A DNA stretch of 64,000 nt. It comes from Anthonomus grandis grandis. Lineage: Eukaryota; Arthropoda; Insecta; Coleoptera; Curculionidae. Shown here in pieces: positions 36,083-45,532 of the stretch (positions within the stretch are counted from its first letter, which is position 1; every line of letters starts with the position of its first letter). The position numbers and the translations under genes are program-made. Where the stretch lies: NCBI RefSeq assembly GCF_022605725.1, contig NC_065558.1, positions 2,418,001 through 2,482,000 on the forward strand, in the 5' to 3' direction. A model generated the notes under the pieces. That model saw only the letters and a list, made by a program, of their open reading frames with translations, did no database searches and was not told the DNA's origin.

Positions 36083-36600
36083 ATGTTGTACTGTTTCTAC
36101 AAGTTGAATATGCAGGATAACCTACTTGACATGGAGGCAATATTGGGACTTCAATCGTTGGAATCTAGAAGGATTCAAAGTGACCTCAGCTTTATGTATA
36201 AGGTTATTCATGGGCTTATTGATTGCCCTGCTCTCATCAACAGCTTTAATTTAAAGGTCCCTGCACGCACCCTAAGGAGACATGAACTGTTTGCTTTACA
36301 AATCTGTCACTCCAACTATTCTTTACATTCTCCAATCTGTCGTAGTCTTGCCTATTTAAACTCTCACCCTGAACTTGATCCATTTGCAAGCTCACTCTCT
36401 GGATTTATTGGTCAACTGGGTCAAATATTTTAATTTATTGTGTTTATTTCTTCTGTATATGTTTTGAAGACTGTCTAATTATGTTCGTGAAATTACTTTT
36501 ATTATGTTAATTATACATCTTTTACTTTATTTAATATTGTAACCAAATCTTTTAAAATGGGGTTTCCCGTATATGGATTGAATAAATAAATATGAATAAA
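36083..36600 (+). pseudogene. LINE C-terminal fragment inserted in the TIR transposon
   Basis: An open frame of about 116 codons contains LGLQSLESRRIQSDLSFMYK, VIHGLIDCPAL and RRHELFALQICHSNYSLHSP, matching the extreme C-terminus of LINE polymerases (L.L.SL..RR...D....YK). The tail ends ATTGAATAAATAAATATGAA. It is 5'-truncated and interrupts the transposon between its gene and its right subterminal motifs. Confidence 0.7.
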
Positions 36601-36620
36601 ATTACTGTTTTGAGTATACA

Positions 36621-36877
36621 TTTCTTGTACTTAGTACCATTATCCATATTCAGTGAGTAAGTAAAATAACAAGTGTGAGCTGAATGAAGGTGACAAGTAC
36701 AACAAATTTTAGTTAATGTCTGGTTTGACAAAATTACTGTCCTTTTATTAGTTGATTGTTTAAAAGCATTTGTAATCGTTGCAAATATATTTAAAGTATT
36801 GTTTCTTATTACCATCATCCATTTATCAACAAACAAATTATCGACAGTAATGTAGTGAATAAAGGCGGTAAGTACAA
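36621..36877. repeat. Right subterminal motif cluster of the TIR transposon
   Basis: Four copies of a variant motif: inverted at 36626-36650 (CTTAGTACCATTATCCATAT), direct at 36681-36702 (GAATGAAGGTGACAAGTACA), inverted near 36808-36829 (CTTATTACCATCATCCATT) and direct at 36856-36877 (GAATAAAGGCGGTAAGTACA). They resemble the left cluster but favour -AAGTAC endings, so the two ends are similar and not identical. Confidence 0.65.
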
Positions 36878-37090
36878 AAAAATGTAAATATTTTAAAAAC
36901 TTCTGATTTTTTTTGTATTTCTTTAATAATATGAAGTACAATATATATGCCACTGTCTGTTTTAAATTTAGAAATTATGACTTTTAAAACAACAAAGTTA
37001 CAGAGACTATAAATTCTAAATTTTTAAAATCGATTTGCTCAAACATTTACTTTTGCTGCTTAACACCTTTATCTACTTAGCTCTTCAATT

Positions 37091-38055
37091 ATATTAGTAT
37101 TATTGAAAACGGGAAATCAATGTATTGAAAATAAATAATCATTATTTGTAAAAATCTTCTACCTTCAGTTAATATATTTTTTTAGTATTCTTATACTTAA
37201 AACTTCAAGAGTACAAAGTATGATTTATATTCACCAAAAATTGGAATCCAAGATGTAAAACAGTCCGTCCAAAAATAAAGCTGCAAAATTTCATATTAAA
37301 AATGGCAAAACTTTTTATTTTAATTTTCTTACATATATTTTACAGTAATGAGCCTGGTTTATAGCCTATCATTTAACAAATAATATGCATGTCTCTTATC
37401 TAAATAAACCTATAAAGACCAAAAAAAAAATATATGCTAAATGGAAATAGAAAATATTATTTAAAAGAAACTTCAAGATTAAAAAAAACCTGCTTTGGGC
37501 ATTGGTCTTTAACTATGATCATGATGTTAGTTAATCAGTCTTAAATAAGAAATCTCATTTGAGTCCACAAAGCTATTATCAGAGCATACAAACTGAAATT
37601 TTATTATAACAAAATTATAGAAAAATAGTTCATAGTCCTGTACAGCCGCAAAATTTCTTTGGAATGCAATGAAAATAAAGAAAAATAGTCTCAAGAAAGT
37701 ATCACAATTATTCGAGCTTTGGAAGCTTGAAAAAAAAAGACAGCTTATACTAATCTAATGAAAATAGGAAATATATATCTACCCTAAGGTAAGAAGTAAG
37801 TTTATATGTATCTACTACTATAGGTTCTACAAATTATCAAACACAGAACCAAACTGGTAAAATTTCTTGTAGTGACTTGGTTGTAATAATACTTTCGGTT
37901 AGAAATCAACAACTTTCCTCAATAGAAGCAATCCTAATGTTCTAATAAAGTGGCTTATAACATAATGGTAAACAAAATAAAACAATAAATAATAAGCTAC
38001 TTAGCTGCCACGAAAAACTGTCTTTAAATCTTTCAATATGCTTATAAAATACAAG
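37091..38055. other. Non-coding DNA, includes the PAFAH1B 3' side
   Basis: AT-rich, without coding blocks. The 3' untranslated region of the minus-strand PAFAH1B gene must end somewhere here; no single polyadenylation signal stands out. Confidence 0.4.
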
Positions 38056-41000
38056 TTACTCAGACAGTAACTCTTTTTCTGAGTCCCCTTCATGGAGCAA
38101 TTGCAGAATCAACTCATGTACAGGTTCAAATGCTTTTTTGCTCCCTGCATTTGTAAGTAGTAAATAGTCATGCATATCATGGTGACTTATTGTGCCTAAA
38201 AATCAACTTTTAGTTTAAAACAATAAGATAGGCCTTCTTACAGTTCTTACCATCTGGTTGGATAAACCCTTTATCAATTGACACTAATTCCAATTTAGGG
38301 AATTTTGCTAAACTAGTCTTAAGCATTTCATTGACTTGCCCAAACTTGTCCCTTAATGAGTTAGGATTTTGTCCTCTAGGTAATAATGTCTAAAAAGAAA
38401 TTGTTACTGCACTTTTAAAGTTTCTGGCTCAAATTATTTGTAATAATAATAATAATAATAAGACGTTTATTAGCCACCAATACAAAAAAAAGCATAATTA
38501 CAGAAGGTAATATGATTATAATAATAATAATATAATAATAACAAATATTTTTTATTTGCCTAGAAGGAACAAAAAAAATACAATTTTACAAAATCTAGCA
38601 ATAAATTTACGCAAATAAAAGGCCTACAAATTCAGAATTCTGTCATGGCAGATTCTGGTCTTTAACATTGTGGCCCCACACTTAAATAATACATTTAAAA
38701 AAATGGTAATTTAAGTCACGCTCATTAACAGTAACGCTTAACTAATAACTGATTAAATACAGCTTTTTCTTTAATCATATACCTAATAAACCTACATATA
38801 AGAGTTCTAAATTTGACAGTTTAACATCAAGCAAAACAATACACATTGCATACCCAAAAAACAGATTAATTTTTTTGTTAAATAACAAAAAATAGAAAAA
38901 TTATTGCATACAATAAATAAATAAATAAAATGATCCCAATACCAAAAATTGTAATAAATTACTCAAGAAAACAACCATTCAAAAAGTTAAAAAAGAAGAA
39001 CTTAAATTATATACCCTGCTGATTCATTAGATGTACAATCATCCTATTACGAAAAGTATTACAAGAAATTGATAATTGGTCCGGATCCAAATTTAAAGAA
39101 TTTATTTGATAAGCAAAATTGTAAGAAAATGATCGTTTAAATAACTGTGTTTTATATCTCGGAATGAGAATAGTATTTCTTCTTAAATTTAAATGGTGTA
39201 CATCATTCCTAAAAGTTATTTTTTGATAAAGATAGGGCGGACTACGATATATTAAAATTTTATAAAAAAATGTTAAAGAAAGAGCAATTCTTCGATTATG
39301 CATATTAAGCCATCCAAGTTCGTGAAGTTTATGGGAAATGCGGTTTCTCCTGCGAATGCCAAATATTAGTCGAATGCAAGAGTTTTGGAGCTTTTGCAGT
39401 CTACCCCTATCCTCATAATCAAGACACCAGCCATACACTACATCACAGTAATTACATTGTAAAAGGACCAATGAATCACATAAAAGCTTCTTAATATCTT
39501 CACTTAAATAGTGTCTATGCAAATAAAGATATGCCTTTTTAAGAATATTAGACACGTGATGTTTAAAACGAATATTATTATCTACTATAAAGCCCAAACT
39601 CTTACATTTGTCAACAACTGGAATTCTTTCGTCCCCCAATTTAATGTTTATACCATTTAAAATATTATTTACATTAGTTCGATTACCTATGAACATTATA
39701 GATGACTTCGAAGGATTTAATTTTAATAAATGCTTTGAAGAAACATCACAAATAGCTTGTAAATCTTGATTAATTTTAAACTCAGCCATTTTAAAATCTC
39801 CTGGTAAAAATGAATAATATAACTGCGTGTCGTCTGCGTAAAAAATGATGGGCACAATGCTTTAATTGAAGATAAAATCTAGACGTGTAAATGATAAAAA
39901 AACAAGGGTCCTAAAATACTACCCTGAGGCACACCACTTTCAACTTCCAAAGGATCAGATATGTCGTTATCTATTTTAACACGTTGAATCCGATTATTTA
40001 AATAAGAGGCAATTAAATTAATAGCAGCATCAGAAAAACCAATATAATGAAACAAAGACTTTAAAATTGAGTGGCTAACGAAATCAAAAGCTTTAGTATA
40101 ATCCAACAACACCAGAGCAGAAATCTTACCATCATCCCTAGCCCGAATTACGTCATCAATAACATCCGCCATAGCCGAAGTTCAACTATAATTTGTTCTA
40201 AATCCAGATTGCTTAGGTGGTAAAATATCATTATTATTAAGAAAACTACGAATTTGAGAGTCTAGAATGCGTTCGAGAATTTTTGAAAACGTTGGTAAAA
40301 TACTGATAGACCTAAATTGACTAAAATCTGAATGCTTCTTTCCAGCATTTGGGAAAGTAGTTTTTATTAATACACTCGTTAACAATATGTAAAATAAAGG
40401 GTATAATAAAAGAACAGCATAGTTGAATTAACGTAATATTAAGATTAACCACCCCGAATGCTATTATAATCAGTGGGATGAAAAGAAAACTTATTTAAGG
40501 TTGGTAATGCATTCTGATCATAAAAAATTTATTAGCTCATCACAATTATCAATATTTGTCACTCTTGTACTATCTATAAAATATGAATTAAAATTGTTGG
40601 TATTTACAAAAGATTTAGGAATTTGCTTCTGCTTTGATGGCAATATTTTTCTTAGTTCACGCCACTTGTCCTTGTATGTACCAATTCTCAAATTTATCAC
40701 TATAAAAAGCCCTTTTTTCCGCTCTAATCGCTGTTGTTGTATAGTTTCTAAGCTGTTTGTAATAATTCCATTTAGCTGGCAGTTTAGTTGTTTTAAAATC
40801 CTTTAATGCCTTATTTCTTAATTTTTGCAATAGTTTAATATTATCTGTCAGCCACGGAGAATCTTTTTTTTTTGAACAACTATAGTTTTAATAGGAGCAT
40901 GCTTGTCGAACAATTTGAGTAAGTTATTGTTTAAAAAATGTATCTTATCATCTATGGATTCGAATTCATATATTAAATGAAATGGAACAGCCTCCAAATC

Positions 41001-43033
41001 CTCTTGAAAGTTGTTTAGGTTTATATCTTTTAAAGATCTTTAAGGATTATATACATGGAATTGAATATTAAACAAAGAGAGCATATTAAAAACAATAGGT
41101 TATATAAAGAATTTAGTTAACACAAGTAAGGCAACTAATAAGCCATGCATTCAGACTTCCAGAAAAGAAGGAAACAACTTCCTGGATTCTGTTAAGGCTT
41201 ATAATAGAAGAAGTGAGAGAAAAAAATACAATTCTTATAGACGAACTAAAAAAAAAACAAATAGGTAGGCATATACTTATGAGGGGAAAAAGCAGTAGGG
41301 AAAAATGGGTGAAAGAGAATGAAAAAATTCTTTTTTTTTTTTTTTTTTTAAACTGTTAATTTTTGAATAATAAATGTTAATAGAATATTTTACGTTGCAT
41401 TCAGTTAGTTAGCATGTGCGTACAAGAAAAATTAAGTTTGATTTAAAAGAAGAAGCTTGGTTTTCAGTGACAGTAAAATTAATTACTTTGAACTTATTAA
41501 TCAAATTTGGTATGACATAAGAAAAGGATCGCTTAAAGAGTTCTTTGCTATGGCAAGGAATTGTTTAAAGATTTTTACGTCTTATATTAAGATTATGCAC
41601 ATCAGTACGATAGGTAAGCTTTTCAAGTAAGTAAGGCGGAGTTTTTGATTTAAGAATTTTGTAAGAAAAACATAAAATATGTAATATTCGTCTATCGTGC
41701 ATATTCAGCCAACCTGCTTCTTTTAATTTATAAGAAATATGTTGCCGTCTTCTTATACCTAAATATAAGTCTTAGGCAAGAGTTTTGAAGTTTTTGAATC
41801 CTACCTGAGCCGGAGTTATCGAGACATGGTCCATAAATTGTGTACAAAAATTTAACGGTGATAGTACTAAAGCATCACAGAGCAGTTTTTTGATACTTGA
41901 GCTTAAAAAATGTCTTTGACGATATATTGTTTTTAAGGCAGAATATCCATTTTTTAGTTTAAGGGTAACATGTTCTTTGAATCTAAGTTTATAGTCCATT
42001 ACTTGTCCAAGATTTTTTGCAGAGTTTTTAAAACCTATTATATTGTTATTAAGGTGTACATTTAAATTATTTAAAATATTAGTTGTCACTACAAAAAAGA
42101 ATAGTTGCTGATTTAGTGAAGTTAATCTTTAGAAGTAATTTTTGAGTTTCTATATTTAAGGTATTTAAATCCTCATTTATATATTGATTAGCTTGGACAA
42201 CATTAGTGCGATGAAATGAATAAAATAGCTGGGTGTCATCTGCATAGCAATGGTGCTTACAGTGTAAAATTTTTTTAGTAATTTGTGAAGTATAAAGAGT
42301 ATGAAACAAAGGACCAAGAATGCTACCTTAGGGCACCCCAGAGGTAACATAACAAGTTCCTTAAAAATATCATCAATCACTTTAGATAAAGCGGTTGCAC
42401 AACTAAACACTAAATTCCCTAGAACTCTGAACTTATAAGTAAAAAACATCCAATCAATTATTAAACTAAATATCTTTTTATTCCCACTCTAACATGGGCT
42501 TATAATTTAAAACAATACATGAACTTACTGGTAACACAATGTAAACGTTTGGATGCCTCTCTCTGATTGCCTGTATAAGTTCCACAATGCCGTCATGTAT
42601 TTCCTCAACAGTATTATTGTAATTATTTGTTCCTACATGCAGAACTATCACCTGAAACATCAAAGGTTTAAAAATACTAAAAATAAATCATGGTGCCTGG
42701 TACTTTTGGTTTAACATTGTCTAATTCTCCATTTTGTACCCTCCATAAGACATTTTCAATTCTGTCCCTGTGAACACCAAAATTAAGGCAGTGAAGAGGC
42801 ACAAAGAGTTCATTCCAAACATCGGTGTGTTGTAGAGCTTGGATGATGGAGTCTCCTATAAAGATTACGTCCGCATCTTTTTCTCTTCCTTCAGAAAGGA
42901 ATCTGTTGTGCTAAAATTTGAGGTACAGAAGCCTTAAAATCTTCTTGGGGCTTTCCATGAAACTTACGATGCTTATCCACCGATTGTCTCCAACATTGTC
43001 TTCTACTGGCACGGGAATTTTGCAAAGGTTCAT
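38056..43033 (-). CDS. Platelet-activating factor acetylhydrolase IB alpha/catalytic subunit homologue
   Basis: Five exons, 224 residues: 42968-43033, 42704-42910, 42529-42651, 38251-38389 and 38056-38195, all with GT..AG borders and agreeing phases. The protein is the SGNH/GDSL-type subunit that, in mammals, removes the acetyl group of PAF and binds LIS1. Blocks: RWISIHNRFLSEG, DADVIFIGDSIIQALQ (nucleophile Ser in GDS), LNFGVHRDRIENVLWRVQNG, VIVLHVGTNNYNNTVEEIHD, TLLPRGQNPNSLRDKFGQVN and SHHDMHDYLLLT. In the last block mammals have D-F-L-H with catalytic Asp and His; here it is D-Y-L-L, so the His is missing. Insect homologues are known with eroded active sites. Intron 3 (38390-42528) hosts two LINEs. 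The start lies 251 bases from the divergent OSTC start. Confidence 0.95.
38435..38560. repeat. TAA/TTA microsatellite tracts at a minus-strand LINE 3' end
   Basis: TAATAATAATAATAATAATA followed by GACGTTTATTAGCC and a second TAATAATAATA tract. On the minus strand this reads as a retroelement 3' end with a (TTA)n tail, similar to the tail at 8685-8710. Confidence 0.5.
38916..41040 (-). pseudogene. Nearly complete LINE polymerase in PAFAH1B intron 3
   Basis: On the minus strand: a linker region (LNNFQEDLEAVPFHLIYEFE, KDKWRELRKIL), then FRSISILPTFSKILERILDS, PPKQSGFRTNYS, LLDYTKAFDFVSHSILKSLF (motif A), VESGVPQGSILGPLFF (motif B), FYADDTQLYYSF (active site) and a long intact C-terminal frame (39007-39855) with LHELGWLNMHNRRIALSL. 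Three frame breaks separate the blocks. The endonuclease domain is missing, so it is 5'-truncated. The 3' end is TTTATTTATTTATTTATTG on the minus strand. Confidence 0.85.
41041..41410. other. Intronic spacer with a poly-T tract
   Basis: Between the two LINEs; carries a T run of about 22 at 41332-41350. No coding sequence. Confidence 0.4.
41420..42470 (-). pseudogene. Second LINE of the same family in PAFAH1B intron 3
   Basis: Minus strand shows a damaged GVPQG block, then CYADDTQLFYSFHRTNVVQA, NLGQVMDYKLRFKEHVTLKL, SSSIKKLLCDALVLSPLNF and, further on, EAGWLNMHDRRI-like sequence. The wording is close to the neighbouring LINE at 38916-41040 (same order, many shared residues), so the two are separate copies of one family. 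Frame breaks are more frequent here, suggesting an older insertion. It ends about 60 bases from exon 3 of the host gene. Confidence 0.75.
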
Positions 43034-43284
43034 TTTTCCAACTATTTTAGTTTTTAAATAATTACAAAAAAGAATATAAAAAATTAGGAAAGTATCAAAT
43101 ATTGCAAAAACAGAACCTCACTTTAATTCTTTTGACAGACGAGTGACATTGGCAATAGGCTCCTCCCACGCGATTTGACGTGTCTTGTCAACGTTAACGA
43201 GTTTTTAGGTTAGGTTACAATAAACAAAACTTTCTCTGATAAAGTAAAAAAATCGGTTTTTTTGTAAAGAAGCATACTTAAACA
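43034..43284. promoter_or_regulatory. Divergent promoter region of PAFAH1B and OSTC
   Basis: The two start codons are 251 bases apart on opposite strands, so both promoters and 5' leaders share this stretch. It contains TTAGGTTAGGTTAC at 43205-43218, a motif that recurs in insect promoters and resembles the TTAGG telomere repeat. There is also GACGTGTCTTGTCAACGTTAAC. No TATA box is evident. Confidence 0.6.
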
Positions 43285-43864
43285 ATGGAGCAGTTCTTCA
43301 CGTTTCCCTTTCAAGTTCTAGAAGTGCCCCAAATAAAGCTTAAAAAGCCCTCATGGCTCAGACAGCCGGCCCCAATGACGGTATTTACTATGGTCCTATT
43401 TTCATATTTTTTGGTAACTGGAGGTAAGTAATCTTCTAGAGACATCTTTGCACCAATAATATAATTTGAAAGAATATGTTTATAATAATTTTTTTCAGGC
43501 ATTATTTATGATGTGATTGTTGAACCACCCAGTGTTGGTTCAACGACTGATGAACATGGACATTCCAGACCAGTAAGTATAATGCATATAATTCATAGTT
43601 ATATTTAAATTATATCTTTTGTTTTAGGTGGCATTTATGCCTTATAGGGTAAATGGACAATACATCATGGAGGGTCTTGCATCAAGTTTCCTATTTACCC
43701 TTGGAGGCCTAGGATTTATCATCTTAGATAATGTGCATAGCCCCACAATGCCAAAACTAAATAGATTCCTTATGACTGCTATTGGTCATATTTGTGTGTT
43801 GGTATCGTTCCTTACAACATGGGTGTTCATGAAAATGAAACTTCCTGGATATTTACAGAATTAG
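43285..43864 (+). CDS. OSTC: Oligosaccharyltransferase complex subunit OSTC (DC2)
   Basis: Three exons, 43285-43423, 43499-43572 and 43628-43864, with GTAAGT donors and matching phases, giving 149 residues, the exact length of the vertebrate protein. OSTC is a small ER membrane subunit that links the STT3A oligosaccharyltransferase to the translocon for co-translational N-glycosylation. Signature blocks: MEQFFTFPFQVLEVPQIKLK, PSWLRQPAPMTVFTMVLFSY, GGIIYDVIVEPPSVGSTTDE, VAFMPYRVNGQYIMEGLASS and MPKLNRFLMTAIG. Three hydrophobic helices are visible: about residues 32-50, 83-101 and 117-138. Convergent with the CIB gene; an ATTAAA-like signal lies about 40 bases past the stop. Confidence 0.97.
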
Positions 43865-44053
43865 GTTTAAAGTAAAACTTAAAAATACATTTGTGAATTT
43901 TAATTAAAACACTTTTCTACACAGTAAATGCAAGACATTTAATTCTTTGGCACCTAAAAACTATTACAAGAACATAAATATCACATAAAAAGTCTTTTTT
44001 AAAGAAAGTGCAGAGATTCTAAATTATGTTAAGTATTATGTCAGGTTCTTCAT

Positions 44054-44834
44054 TTATAGCCTTATTCGGAATGAGCTAAAATTGAAATAATCAAATTATA
44101 TAACAATGATTGCGGTGGCAAGTTTACTCACTTTAAAAAATCAGAAGATCTATCAATAATATGTTCGAATTCTGCAAATGAAAGAGCTCCATCATCATCC
44201 AAATCGGCTTCTTCCAGAATATTTTGCACCAGCATATTGAGATCAGATTCATTCAATTTATTCTCTCCAGTTAGAGAGCTTATAACTTGCCTCAAGTCAG
44301 AGACACCTAGCATATCATCTCCATCAAAGTCTTCAAAAAATTGTTATAAGAACCTTAATTAAAAAAAACAGAAGATTATTACCAAATATCCTAAATGCAT
44401 GCTCCGCCTTTACAGACTTTGGAGCTGCCTCGGAAAATACTGACATCATGTCCAAGAAGTCTTCGAAGGTGCAATCACCATCTTGACTTGAGCTGAACAC
44501 TTTGCAAATTCTTTCCCCAAACGGATTAACGCTCAATTCAGGGTACAACAGTATTTTGGCCATGGGCAGTTTGGCATTTTTGTTATGGCCCACCTTCTCT
44601 GGGGCCAAGGCTTTAAACTTTTGATGCGCACTAAAAAAGTACAAAGTGTTATTTAATAGAATCTAAAATGATTCACTACTTACAAAAGAACCTCTTTTTT
44701 AGTAAAATACGTCAGGTCCTGAAAGGAATTTAACAATAAATAATAATATAATGGATGTTTTTAGTTAAATAAAATGCCTCTACCTGATAGTCTTGTAGTT
44801 CCTCATTAGTGAGCTGACTCTTTGCTTGACCCAT
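44054..44834 (-). CDS. Calcium and integrin-binding family protein (CIB2/CIB3-like)
   Basis: Five exons: 44784-44834, 44684-44718, 44383-44630, 44132-44330 and 44054-44075, phases consistent, 184 residues against about 187 in vertebrate CIB2. It starts MGQAKSQLTNEELQDYQDLT, with Gly2 suited to N-myristoylation. The N-terminal helices follow (FTKKEVLFAHQKFKALAP, NPFGERICKVFSSSQDGDCT). Two canonical EF-hand loops come next: DFDGDDMLGVSD and DLDDDGALSFAE (Asp/Asp/Asp...Asp or Glu at 1, 3, 5, 12). The last 22-base exon supplies NSFRIRL, the short tail that follows DFL in this family. CIB proteins bind Ca2+/Mg2+ and partners such as integrin tails or, for CIB2/3, mechanotransduction channels. Which paralogue this is cannot be settled from the window. 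Confidence 0.93.
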
Positions 44835-45036
44835 GAGAACAAAGGATAAAGGTATAAATTATCTTTTGATTTAACGGTTTATGACACGTTTATTCAGCAT
44901 ACTACAAGAAAATTGAATTAATCTTGTTCAATTATAATAAGTATTTTTGTATTTTTTTTTCGAGAGGGCGGGACCACTATATGTCAATCAATGTTAACCA
45001 ATCAGGTATTTAACTTGAAGTGGTAGGTACAGCCGT

Positions 45037-45082
45037 CTCCTTCTTTCTCTTCCATCAAGAGCTACAGCCCAGCGCTGCGACG
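45037..45082 (+). other. Possible 5' leader exon with TOP-like start
   Basis: CTCCTTCTTTCTCTTCC followed by GCTACAGCCCAGCGCTGCGACG and a consensus donor GTGAGT at 45083. The pyrimidine tract resembles the TOP start of translation-machinery mRNAs, and no ATG is present, as in a non-coding first exon. Whether it joins the THAP gene downstream or another transcript outside the window cannot be told. Confidence 0.35.
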
Positions 45083-45532
45083 GTGAGTTACTACAGCCGC
45101 CCCCCACACCGATTAATTAACTCGATCTATATAATGTGTAACCTATTATGGTATAGAAATTAAATTAAAACCATTTTAATTTTATACATATTGTAAAAGC
45201 TGTATTGGTCGTTTGAACTGTTGACATTTGCTTGTACCTCGTACAATGTACATATGTCAAAAGTGACAGTGACGGACGTTGACATCTGTCAACCTTGCGG
45301 CATGTTTGGTTTGTGTTGACATTGTTGACGTTTTCCTATATTTACTATTATAATAAGGAATAAAATTTTACTTTTTTAAGAATTAATATATTATAGGGAT
45401 ATAACTTCCCGAAAAACTACTTTATAACCCCTATTGTGTTCTTTCACACTTCCTATCTCCCTGTTATGGATCTACCTACGAGCCCCTTCGGTAAAAATTA
45501 ATTTTTCTACTTAAGCCAAATAATAAGGCAAC

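Larger units (their letters stand above)
34139..37090 (+). mobile_element. TIR DNA transposon of unassigned superfamily
   Basis: The two ends, 34139-34172 and 37057-37090, are inverted copies over 34 bases with one mismatch (GAAGAGCTAAGT.GATAAAGG then TGTTAAGCA). AATT abuts both termini and could be a 4-bp target duplication, or the palindromic tip of the repeat. Inside are clusters of short subterminal motifs at both ends and a transposase-like gene that is broken. A LINE fragment (36083-36600) has inserted into the right half, so the element itself is about 2.4 kb. I cannot place it in a described superfamily from memory. Confidence 0.85.

Noticed and set aside
39007..39855. 282-codon frame as a host gene
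   Set aside because: It contains YADDTQL and LGWL blocks of a LINE polymerase and sits in a PAFAH1B intron; it is retroelement sequence.
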